This document shows positions 1 to 5,495 of a DNA stretch of 6,767 nt, one piece after another. The stretch comes from SZUA-287 sp036397975 (lineage in GTDB: Bacteria; Bacteroidota; Ignavibacteria; UBA10030; UBA6906), in assembly GCA_036397975.1 (NCBI GenBank), contig DASWHW010000082.1, positions 1-6,767 on the forward strand, given 5' to 3'. The notes beneath the pieces were generated by a model. It did not search any database and was not told the DNA's origin. It saw nothing but the letters and a program-made list of their open reading frames with translations. Numbering within the stretch: position 1 is the stretch's first letter; the number at the start of each line of letters is the position of its first letter. The position numbers were made by a program, and so were the translations under genes.

Positions 1-1071
1 TCCTCCATTCGTCGACACCACAAGAAAAATATCTGCCTTATCTGTTCCCGCCCCTTTGTTATTGTAGGTGACGAAGACATCGCCGTTAATTGGATTGACC
101 GCTACATGCGGGAATTCACTGCTTCGAAAAGAGGAAGCAGTCGTCGTTCCCTGTCTGATACCAGTTAAGCCGAGGTCGCCGTTGGTTCCTCCGATGAGAC
201 CCGAGGCAACTGTTACCGCAGAACCAAAAGTCACTCCAAAATCTGTCGACTTTCGCACTTGAATTGATCCGGTGGTATACCAAAATGCATACACAGAATG
301 ATCCGGTCCAACGGCAACAAATGCACCCTGGTTGCCTGAGACGATCTGGACGCCGCCACTTGGGCCAAAGGTAGCACCATGATCAGTCGAGCGGTACATG
401 TAGATTCCACTTCCTGCGGCGAAGTTTCTCGAAATGAGGTAGACGTTTCCGTTCCCTGTTCCGGGGAAGTTGTCGACCGCGTGCCACTGTTTGTCTTCAG
501 AACTGCCTCCCGGCGTTGCGTTGACTGGCGCCATCCAGGTAACGCCGTTGTCGTCGGAGCGCCACATCTGGATTGTTCCGCTTCCACTAAATCCAAGTGT
601 GGAAAAATAGATTCTTCCAGTTGTTTCATTTCTTGCGAGGACGGGATCTCCGGCATCGCCGATGGCGCTTGTGGGCAGAGTGCCGCCGTCTGTGAAGGTG
701 ACTCCGCCATCGGTTGAATAGGCGTATCCTGTGAATTGATTATTACTGCCGGTGAACGAACCGGCATCGTTAAAGGAAACGACCACTGTGTTGCCGAATG
801 CAAGAATATCCGTCTCACTCTGCGTGAAATTGGCGGTGCCACTTGCACCATTGTTGTTATTGACAAGAACATCTGTCGTGCCGCTGAGCGGAACGAACCC
901 ACCCTGGTCATGAACTTGACCGATCGTCGATTGATCGATTGGCAGGACTTGCTTCCGAAGATTGTCCTTGATGGCTGGTATCGGTTGTGCGCTTTGATCC
1001 TGTGCAAAAAGAGAACCGCTTAAGACGATTCCCAGGATGAAGCACAAAAGTGTTAACCATGTGCGAAGCAT
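1..1071 (-). CDS. Secreted Asp-box (BNR/sialidase-like) repeat protein, 3' end outside window
   Basis: This frame is open for 357 codons, from the ATG at 1071 down to base 1, and continues off the left edge. Residues 1-23 form a signal peptide: Arg at position 3, a Leu/Ile-rich core, and a likely cleavage after SLFA before Gln24. The mature part has repeated Asp-box motifs (S-x-D-x-G-x-T-F/W): STDGGVTF at 119-126, SDDNGVTW at 172-179, STDHGATF at 228-235 and STDFGVTF at 275-282. A fifth (STNGG, about 353) is cut by the edge. The roughly 50-residue spacing fits beta-propeller blades, as in BNR/sialidase-like proteins. The motifs alone do not prove sialidase activity, and no catalytic Arg triad or Tyr/Glu pair could be assigned. 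The start is supported by GAGGAGG four bases upstream. It probably acts outside the cell or on its surface. A type IX sorting tail may lie beyond the window, which is inference. It is transcribed leftward, away from the other intact genes. Confidence 0.85.
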   Translation of the reverse strand, partial: MLRTWLTLLCFILGIVLSGSLFAQDQSAQPIPAIKDNLRKQVLPIDQSTIGQVHDQGGFVPLSGTTDVLVNNNNGASGTANFTQSETDILAFGNTVVVSFNDAGSFTGSNNQFTGYAYSTDGGVTFTDGGTLPTSAIGDAGDPVLARNETTGRIYFSTLGFSGSGTIQMWRSDDNGVTWMAPVNATPGGSSEDKQWHAVDNFPGTGNGNVYLISRNFAAGSGIYMYRSTDHGATFGPSGGVQIVSGNQGAFVAVGPDHSVYAFWYTTGSIQVRKSTDFGVTFGSAVTVASGLIGGTNGDLGLTGIRQGTTTASSFRSSEFPHVAVNPINGDVFVTYNNKGAGTDKADIFLVVSTNGG

Positions 1072-1075
1072 GATG

Positions 1076-1082
1076 CCTCCTC
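1076..1082 (-). promoter_or_regulatory. Shine-Dalgarno site of the Asp-box repeat gene
   Basis: Read on the minus strand this is GAGGAGG followed by CATC and the ATG at 1071. It is a strong ribosome binding site, with slightly short four-base spacing. It fixes the start so that the signal peptide is included. Confidence 0.7.
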
Positions 1083-1616
1083 ATTAGGTGTGTGGTGAAA
1101 GGGAAAGTACTTAATAACAGACTGTCTCTGAGCGGTTCGTTGGACCGTATCGAATTCTCTATCGAAGTCGGAAGATCATTTGTTGTTTACGCGAAGGACT
1201 GGACTAAGAGGGAGTTCAATACCTCGCCTTTTGAAGTGACATGTTGATTACAGAGGAAGGTGGTGAGCCAAAGCCTCGTAAATAATATGTGAAACACTAC
1301 TCCGAAAGTCAACACTTCATTCACCGTGTAGATGGCCAGCTACGGAATTTCATTCTGGTTGTGGCTCTTCGATTCGGAAGCATGTCGGCACATGAATAGT
1401 TCTCCCTTTTCGAGTCGCTTCGATCGAGACCTGGAACAAGTAATAAGTGCGCGATGCTTGATCCATGACAATCGATTCCTGTTGAATGACAAATCCCGGT
1501 TCGACCCCGATGGGCTGATGTAATGCTCAAAAAACTACTTGAACAGGTATTTACAATGACGATATGCGCCTATTAGATTTAGGGAGAAGCACGCTGTTCT
1601 TCGTTTAACAACCAGT
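1083..1616. other. Poorly coding region between the Asp-box gene and the transposase remnant
   Basis: Stops are frequent in all frames here. The left part (about 1083-1349) must hold the promoter and leader of the leftward Asp-box gene, but I could not pick out a convincing promoter pair. The only protein-like stretch is the short minus-strand frame at 1350-1526, listed separately. The right part (1530-1616) precedes the transposase remnant and may be further decayed transposase DNA. No recognisable transposase residues upstream of the SDRG motif could be read, and no matching left inverted repeat of an insertion sequence was found. Confidence 0.5.
1350..1526 (-). pseudogene. Minus-strand ORF remnant, unrecognised
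   Basis: On the minus strand one frame is open for 58 codons between a TGA (1527-1529) and a TGA (1350-1352). Its composition is protein-like: residues such as PGFVIQQESIVMDQ are followed by an alternating segment (TYYLFQVSIEA) suggestive of beta strands, and it ends in RIEEPQPE. The only internal ATG (1466) would give 38 residues, has no clear ribosome binding site and would discard the first protein-like part. I do not recognise the family. It is most likely the C-terminal end of a decayed gene, in line with the decayed material around it. It could also be a chance frame. The overlapping ORFs on both strands look less protein-like. Confidence 0.3.
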
Positions 1617-1915
1617 TCCGATCGAGGGAAGCAATACATCGATCATCGTGTTGGGCGCTCTTGCCTGCTCATGGGATAACGCAGAACAAGAGCAGCACCG
1701 GAAACTGCTTCGATAACGCGATGGCCAAATCGTTTTTTGCGACGCTCAAGAAAGAACATGTGTTTTCACAACGATTTCAAACAAAGGAGGAGGCACGCAG
1801 AAAGCTCTTTGAATATCTGGAAGTATTTTACAACCGGGTGGCAATTGGCATTACTCACTGTCCATTAAATGGTGTGAATTCCAAGATGACTAAGATGGCT
1901 GCAAATGAAATGTAA
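1617..1915 (+). pseudogene. IS3-family transposase (OrfB, integrase core) C-terminal remnant
   Basis: The end of an IS3-type DDE transposase is recognisable. SDRGKQY is encoded at 1617-1637 and holds the second catalytic Asp (codon 1620-1622). After a one-base loss around 1638-1643 the frame continues as LLPAHGITQ, then GNCFDNAMAKSFFATLKKE, and ends in the typical EEARRKLFEYLEVFYNR block. In active relatives the sequence reads DNAxAESFF, and that Glu is the third catalytic residue. Here it is Lys (AKS), so the core would be dead even without the frameshift. After FYNR the frame again loses similarity (it runs to a TAA at 1913-1915). Another frame from about 1846 reads HYSLS...CEFQ, resembling the usual RRHSxLGYLSPxEFE end, which suggests a second indel. 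OrfA and the N-terminal part of OrfB are missing. Confidence 0.85.
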
Positions 1916-2195
1916 GATTATGCCAACCAAAATCAAGAGAGACCTCCGGTTTCTTAAGAGCAACTCCAGATTGATCGATTTGGGTTTCTGGACACCTCAC
2001 CAATTTGCGCCCATCACATTGGCGTTCAGATTGTCGCTGTTTTTCCAGATGGGACCTATCACACAACCTGAACTACGTGAGTGACATGCCTCATCGGCAT
2101 ACGCTGGTGCTGATGATTGTCTTACTCACCAGTTGCCACATTCTTGACTTTCGGCACTGGTTACGATATATTTCCATCGGTTATTCAAGAGATAA
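1916..2195. other. Region after the transposase remnant with no clear gene
   Basis: No frame gives a convincing protein. A long plus-strand frame beginning at 2005 runs through this region, but its translation is rich in His, Arg, Ser and Leu without domain character, and it overlaps the better protein-like frame at 2196-2408. The bases GGGTTTCTGGACA (1982-1994) have the TG...CA-type terminus and position expected for the right inverted repeat of an IS3 element. No left partner is present, so this remains a guess. Confidence 0.4.
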
Positions 2196-2408
2196 CATCA
2201 GAATACATATCCTTCCACTGACCCTAAACCACGCGAGTCCAACCTCTCGGCAAAACCAAAGTCCAAACAGGTGCTTGAAGACGAGATTAACAGCTGGCTT
2301 GAGGCCAACCCCGATATCAAGATTGTTGATATCAAGCAATCACGTTGCGGCGGTAGTTTCAATCCTTGGCAGACTATTGTTTCGATCTGGTGTGAGCCAA
2401 AGACTTGA
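2196..2408 (+). pseudogene. Small conserved-looking protein, apparently without a start codon
   Basis: This frame is open from just after a TAA (2193-2195) to a TGA at 2406-2408, giving 70 codons. From the GTG at 2271 it encodes a compact domain. A predicted helix (VLEDEINSWLEANPD) is followed by strands (IKIVDIKQS), a Gly-Gly turn (CGGSFNP) and a final strand (TIVSIWCE). The pattern of an EEEIN-type helix, then IKIVxIKQS, then GGS, then ISIWYE resembles short hypothetical proteins I recall from related bacteria, but no function is known to me. There is no ATG in the frame, and neither the GTG nor upstream codons have a ribosome binding site. I infer a gene that has lost its 5' end, or a short GTG-started protein of 45 residues. 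It lies 59 bases upstream of the PuuD-type gene, on the same strand. Confidence 0.45.
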
Positions 2409-2467
2409 ACCATTAGGCTTGCGAATCAGATCCACTATTATACCTACTAACCCTCCGAGAATACTTC

Positions 2468-3277
2468 ATGTACTTTAATCTCTCCGAATGGTTGAACCTG
2501 ATCGCCCGCTGGATCCATGTCTTCGCCGGAATCATGTGGATCGGGCAGACGTATTTCTTTACGTGGCTCGACGGGCGTTTCACTGCAATGATGGACAATC
2601 AGGGAAAGGATGACCCAGAAGGAAAGGTCTGGATGGTTCACAGCGGCGGCTTTTATGTTGTGGAGAAACAGAAGGTCCCAAAGCTACTGCCCTCGGCTTT
2701 GCACTGGTTCAAGTGGGAAGCGGCAACGACCTGGCTGAGCGGTGTATTCCTGCTTGTGGTAGTCTATTACTTGGGTGGGCTCATGGTTGAAGAGATCGAG
2801 AATGAAACGTCTGCCATTGTCACCGGCGTTGCGTTCATCATCTTTTCGTGGCCGGTGTATGATTTTCTCTGGAAGTCGCCCCTTGCTAAGAACGAGTGTG
2901 TCGGAGCAGTAGTTTCGTTTTTTCTTATCGTTGCAATTTCCTATGCACTGACTGAAATGATGGGCGCGCGCGCAGCGTACATGCATCTTGGTGCAATCTT
3001 TGGGACGCTAATGACGGCGAACGTTTGGATGGTTATCCTCCCCTCACAGCGAAAAATGGTCGCGGCACTCAAAGCCGGTGAACCAATCGATCTTGCACTC
3101 GGCCAGCAGGCCAAGACCCGGTCGAAGCACAACACGTTTATGGTAGTACCCGTTGTGTTCATTATGATCAGCAGTCACTTCCCAACTGCCACATATGGCT
3201 CCGACCTGAATTGGCTGGTGCTTTCGGGATTTGTTCTGGTCGGCTGGGGAGCGGCGGCAATAATGAGGAGGTTCTGA
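2468..3277 (+). CDS. puuD: Urate oxidase N-terminal (PuuD-type) integral membrane protein
   Basis: The 269-residue product matches the membrane domain of bacterial urate hydroxylase PuuD (Urate_ox_N family). Family blocks are visible in order: RWIHVFAGIMWIG (15-27), VHSGGFY (57-63), LHWFKWEAATTW (79-90), MHLGAIFGTLMTANVW (172-187), SKHNTFMVVPVVFIMISSHFP (219-239). About seven membrane helices are seen, near 7-33, 85-104, 115-135, 144-162, 170-192, 223-240 and 246-266. Conserved His residues at 17, 58, 80, 173, 221 and 237 could bind heme or metal. In characterised PuuD this domain is fused to a C-terminal cytochrome c and oxidises urate, passing electrons to the respiratory chain. Here the protein ends right after the last helix, with no CxxCH. 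No cytochrome or purine-catabolism gene is nearby, so the urate role is inference from family. The ATG start has no strong ribosome binding site. A terminator follows directly, so it appears monocistronic. Confidence 0.85.
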   Translation: MYFNLSEWLNLIARWIHVFAGIMWIGQTYFFTWLDGRFTAMMDNQGKDDPEGKVWMVHSGGFYVVEKQKVPKLLPSALHWFKWEAATTWLSGVFLLVVVYYLGGLMVEEIENETSAIVTGVAFIIFSWPVYDFLWKSPLAKNECVGAVVSFFLIVAISYALTEMMGARAAYMHLGAIFGTLMTANVWMVILPSQRKMVAALKAGEPIDLALGQQAKTRSKHNTFMVVPVVFIMISSHFPTATYGSDLNWLVLSGFVLVGWGAAAIMRRF

Positions 3278-3328
3278 AACAAAGTGCGGCGGGTTGAAAC
3301 CCACGAGACTTTGTTTCCTTTTCCTTTT
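3277..3328 (+). terminator. Rho-independent terminator after the PuuD-type gene
   Basis: An outer stem pairs AAACAAAGT (3277-3285) with ACTTTGTTT (3308-3316), nine of nine bases. Inside it GGGT and ACCC (around 3291-3302) form a second short stem with a tight loop. The 3' side continues as a T-rich run (TTTCCTTTTCCTTTT). It begins at the last base of the stop codon, which fits termination of the upstream gene. Confidence 0.7.
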
Positions 3329-3390
3329 GAGGCTGTGCAAAAAGTAAGGATGCCGTCAAGTGGGATGGCGACTTTTTACGCAGCCTCAAA
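3326..3390. repeat. Long imperfect inverted repeat (20-bp arms), hairpin or mini-element
   Basis: The arms are TTTGAGGCTGTGCAAAAAGT (3326-3345) and ACTTTTTACGCAGCCTCAAA (3371-3390). They match as inverted copies at 18 of 20 positions. The 25-base spacer holds a smaller stem, GCCGTC (3352-3357) with GATGGC (3364-3369), closing a six-base loop. The GAGGCTGT start of the outer arm resembles terminal repeats of several insertion sequences. The arms end in runs of five A or five T, so transcription terminator function on either strand is also possible. I cannot decide between a minimal mobile-element relic and a regulatory hairpin. Confidence 0.65.
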
Positions 3391-3457
3391 GAATATCATA
3401 AGATTAACGTTTCGGCGGGTCCATTTGAACATCAGCGGGCTTTACCCCGTAGCAGTG

Positions 3458-3500
3458 AAAAAAGGGAAAAAAGGAGTGGTCATAACCACCACTTCCTTAT
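3458..3500 (-). terminator. Terminator-like hairpin oriented on the minus strand
   Basis: On the minus strand AAGGA-A-GTGGT pairs with ACCACTCCTT around a seven-base loop (3471-3498), ten base pairs with one bulge. It is followed by TTTT, CCC and TTTTTT (about 3474 down to 3458). On the plus strand no T-run follows. No minus-strand gene lies upstream of it in this window, so its purpose is unclear. It may be the relic of a lost gene or may block antisense reading. Confidence 0.45.
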
Positions 3501-3635
3501 GATGATCCAGAAGTCCTGAACCCTTTTGCTGCAACATTGATTCTAGGAATGGCATTGACTACCTTTTTGTAACCTTGCTGAATTCGGGATTCACTTATTC
3601 CCTAAAGGCTCCTCTGATCGAACTCGTGCGGTGCC

Positions 3636-3644
3636 GAGAGGAGG
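3636..3644 (+). promoter_or_regulatory. Strong Shine-Dalgarno site for the 42-aa ORF
   Basis: GAGAGGAGG lies five bases before the ATG at 3650. It is one of the strongest ribosome binding sites in the window and is the main argument that the small ORF is translated. Confidence 0.6.
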
Positions 3645-3649
3645 CTTAT

Positions 3650-3778
3650 ATGAATGCAAGTCGCTCATTGGTTTTGCTGATGTTCGGCGTGGTTCTGTTA
3701 GCGTGGACGAGAGTATTCCCCTTCTTCATCCAGAAAGATCCCGCCGCAAAGAGCAAACCGAAAGGAGTCCTTCCATGA
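3650..3778 (+). CDS. Small single-helix membrane peptide (42 aa)
   Basis: The predicted peptide has a short polar start (MNASR), one hydrophobic segment at about residues 6-27 (SLVLLMFGVVLLAW, then VFPFFI) and a Lys/Pro-rich tail (KDPAAKSKPKGVLP). It would be anchored in the inner membrane or exported. No family is recognised. Translation is supported by a strong ribosome binding site five bases upstream. Its TGA overlaps the next ATG as ATGA (3775-3778), which favours translational coupling to the signal-peptide ORF at 3775. A longer version from an upstream start (3575) is possible in the same frame but is less supported. It could be a true small protein or a leader peptide setting translation of the secreted protein. 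Confidence 0.5.
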   Translation: MNASRSLVLLMFGVVLLAWTRVFPFFIQKDPAAKSKPKGVLP

Positions 3779-3951
3779 AACAATGCCTTTTCTTCGCGTT
3801 GTTCTTTTGTGTTGCCGTCGCCAAGGCTCAACACCCACTCCCCCTTCAACACGGTAACATTTGGCAGTACAGATCGACTGATCCGTTCGACCCCCACTTT
3901 CCTACAATGATAGTTACAGGCGACACGGTTCATATAGCTGAAGAAGATTGA
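3775..3951 (+). CDS. Short signal-peptide ORF, probably the truncated N-terminus of a secreted protein
   Basis: A 58-residue product starts at an ATG with AAAGGAG seven bases upstream. Residues 1-18 are a clear signal peptide (Lys2, a Phe/Leu/Val core, AKA before Gln19). The mature part begins PLPLQHGNIWQYRS, a PL-x-x-GN-x-W-x-Y start that I associate with secreted proteins of unknown function in this bacterial group. The frame stops at a TGA (3949-3951), only about 40 residues into the mature protein. Without that stop the same frame would continue directly into the type IX-sorted protein ending at 4881. It is therefore probably the front part of a gene broken by a nonsense change, or a leftover of a deletion between two similar tandem genes. 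Translation is probably coupled to the 42-aa ORF through the ATGA overlap. Confidence 0.6.
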   Translation: MKQCLFFALFFCVAVAKAQHPLPLQHGNIWQYRSTDPFDPHFPTMIVTGDTVHIAEED

Positions 3952-3957
3952 GGAGTT

Positions 3958-4881
3958 GTGAACAAAAGGAGAAATCGATATTACGCCTGGCTCGCATTCG
4001 TTCACGTACCGCTAACAGGCATGATGCCGGGAGCCAATCCCACATTCATCGACGTTTTTCCTCTCAGCAGAGAACAGCGCACTGTCTATCGATATACTGA
4101 GGACTATACGTCCTGGTCGTTTCAGTACTCGGCTTCCGTCCGGGACTCCGGGCTCGTCGAGTACATCGTGATCGATTCTATGCAAGTCAACGATACAACA
4201 ATTGGGTGGTCAATCAAAGAAAGGTGGCAATTCACACGCAGGGTGCGAACTATCTTCCCAGCAACCGACACAACATTTATGGTCGATGACTCGACGATCT
4301 TCTCGCTGAAGGAGTTCACAACGGAAAAACACGAATTGCGAGGTACCAGCCATATTTGGGATTTCCCGGCATTTGGGCTGACTCCTGTGTTCAGACTCTC
4401 TGACTCATCTCAGGCTGCTATCATGATTCAACCCATCAATTGCATGCCATTTTTGTCTGCCAACTACGACTCCCTCTGGTTCAACGAGGATTCTGGTTTG
4501 GCTAAGCGGGCGCATTCAATGTGCGTCGATTTCGACGACCGAGGATGGGCGTTTTGGCGAGATTCACAGTTGCTTTCACGGACGGTGGTTTCCGTCGAGG
4601 AACGTGATCCACTGCCAATGCACTCAACGTTGCTTCCCAACTACCCAAATCCGTTTAACCCGAGCACGACGATCGATTATCAAATTGCTGACCGGGGCCA
4701 CGTTACACTTAAGGTGTTCGATGTGTTGGGCCGAGAAGTCGCAACTCTTGTGGATGAAACTCAGGAACCGGGAGGCAAGTCGGTGGGCTGGAATGCAAGC
4801 GATGTCACAAGTGGTCTGTACTTCTATCAATTGAAGGCCGGCTCGTTTGTCGGGACGAGAAAAATGTTGCTTGTGAAATAG
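3958..4881 (+). CDS. Type IX secretion system-sorted protein of unknown function
   Basis: The 307-residue frame ends in a type A T9SS sorting domain at about residues 225-307: LLPNYPNPFNPST, then VTLKVFDVLGREVATLVDE, then WNASD, SGLYFYQLKAG and the final RKMLLVK. Such domains send proteins through the outer membrane and are then removed or anchored. The region before it (about 30-220) is rich in Thr, Asp, Ser and aromatic residues with alternating strands, but I recognise no enzyme motif. A GTG start at 3958 has GAGGAG only two bases upstream, which is tight. The N-terminus (KRRNRYY, then a mildly hydrophobic stretch to about residue 26) is a weak signal peptide, unlike the excellent one at 3775 in the same frame. 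I think the original protein started at 3775 or lost its own start by deletion. Residues 34-46 (FPLSREQRTVYRY) look like a second mature-start motif, which favours fusion of two paralogs. Confidence 0.75.
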   Translation: MNKRRNRYYAWLAFVHVPLTGMMPGANPTFIDVFPLSREQRTVYRYTEDYTSWSFQYSASVRDSGLVEYIVIDSMQVNDTTIGWSIKERWQFTRRVRTIFPATDTTFMVDDSTIFSLKEFTTEKHELRGTSHIWDFPAFGLTPVFRLSDSSQAAIMIQPINCMPFLSANYDSLWFNEDSGLAKRAHSMCVDFDDRGWAFWRDSQLLSRTVVSVEERDPLPMHSTLLPNYPNPFNPSTTIDYQIADRGHVTLKVFDVLGREVATLVDETQEPGGKSVGWNASDVTSGLYFYQLKAGSFVGTRKMLLVK

Positions 4882-4944
4882 TATCACTTGATGCTTCCCC
4901 GCCGCAGTTCAATCGAGGCAGGTTTGCTGGCATATTGTTTTTTC

Positions 4945-4949
4945 AGGAG
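4945..4949 (+). promoter_or_regulatory. Ribosome binding site selecting the GTG start at 4956
   Basis: AGGAG lies six bases before GTG 4956. It supports this start over the TTG at 4935, which would add seven residues and has no such site. Confidence 0.6.
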
Positions 4950-4955
4950 AACGTT

Positions 4956-5486
4956 GTGGGCAGACGTTTGCGACAAAAAGAACTACTCGACGAAATCCAT
5001 GTAGAGCGGACAACCTTGGACAACACCCTCGCGCTTTTGACGAAGCGCCAGATGACTCAGGCTGGTGTTACTCGGGGTGGATGGTCGGTCAAGGACATTT
5101 TGGCTCACCTTGTGGAGTGGCAGCAGATGAATCTCAATTGGTATGCAGCCGGTCTTCGTGGAGAGAAACCGGCGATACCGGCGCCAGGAATTACGATGCG
5201 AGAGATTCCCCGGTTGAACCAAATGATCTATCGCAAACATCATCGTAGGCCGCTCTCGGACGTGTTGCGCGACTACGAAGCCAACCACGCGCGAGTCGTT
5301 GCTCTTATCAAGAGTCTCCCTGACGAAGACTTGATTACATTGGGACGATACTCATGGACTGGACCGAGCTGGACGCTAAGCGATTATTTGCGCGCAAGTA
5401 CAGCTGCACATTATCTCTGGGCACGCACACGCATCCGTCGCTGGTGGCGGGCGCAGTCAAAGAGAAAACAACCTGAACGAGAATAG
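4956..5486 (+). CDS. ClbS/DfsB-family (DUF1706, DinB-like) four-helix protein
   Basis: The 176-residue product fits the ClbS/DfsB family of the DinB-like superfamily in length and motifs. It has an N-terminal helix (KELLDEIHVERTTL), the hallmark GWSVKDILAHLVEWQQM (42-58), a long central helix (about 98-120) ending in LPDEDL, and the C-terminal HYLWARTRIRRW (152-163). His51, His111 and His152 sit in positions that could form the metal site found in many DinB-like proteins. That site is inferred. ClbS itself is a cyclopropane hydrolase protecting cells from colibactin, but most relatives have no proven role and there is no biosynthetic cluster here, so I do not assign that function. It is cytoplasmic, with no signal peptide and a basic tail. 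It starts 74 bases after the secreted-protein gene and could be co-transcribed with it. It looks intact. Confidence 0.8.
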   Translation: MGRRLRQKELLDEIHVERTTLDNTLALLTKRQMTQAGVTRGGWSVKDILAHLVEWQQMNLNWYAAGLRGEKPAIPAPGITMREIPRLNQMIYRKHHRRPLSDVLRDYEANHARVVALIKSLPDEDLITLGRYSWTGPSWTLSDYLRASTAAHYLWARTRIRRWWRAQSKRKQPERE

Positions 5487-5495
5487 GAAAAACAT

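Larger units (their letters stand above)
3391..3649. other. Intergenic leader region with no gene seen
   Basis: Together with the two hairpins before it, this completes a gap of about 370 bases between the PuuD-type gene and the next small ORF. It contains a minus-oriented terminator-like hairpin (3458-3500). A short plus frame across it (from 3284) is not protein-like. The promoter for the 3650-4881 unit should lie here, probably within 3500-3630, but no confident promoter sequence was identified. Confidence 0.5.

Noticed and set aside
231..1007. 258-codon minus-strand frame overlapping the Asp-box gene
   Set aside because: Its translation is low-complexity in Arg, Ser and Pro without motifs, whereas the other minus frame from 1071 has a signal peptide, a strong ribosome binding site and repeated Asp boxes.
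1332..1523. 63-codon plus-strand frame in the left gap
   Set aside because: No ribosome binding site or motif; the opposite-strand frame over the same bases is more protein-like.
2005..2478. 157-codon plus-strand frame
   Set aside because: Composition is not protein-like. It runs into the start of the PuuD-type gene and covers the better frame at 2196-2408.
3949..3951. Possible selenocysteine codon (TGA) in the secreted protein
   Set aside because: No convincing insertion hairpin was recognised just downstream and the surrounding residues are not a redox motif. A nonsense change or paralog fusion is simpler.
3646..4005. 119-codon minus-strand frame
   Set aside because: It is the antisense of the signal-peptide ORF and the small peptide, both of which have good ribosome binding sites; no family features seen.
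4956..5486. Colibactin self-protection (clbS) with a linked toxin cluster
   Set aside because: The protein belongs to the family, but no polyketide or peptide synthase gene is nearby, so the specific role is not supported.
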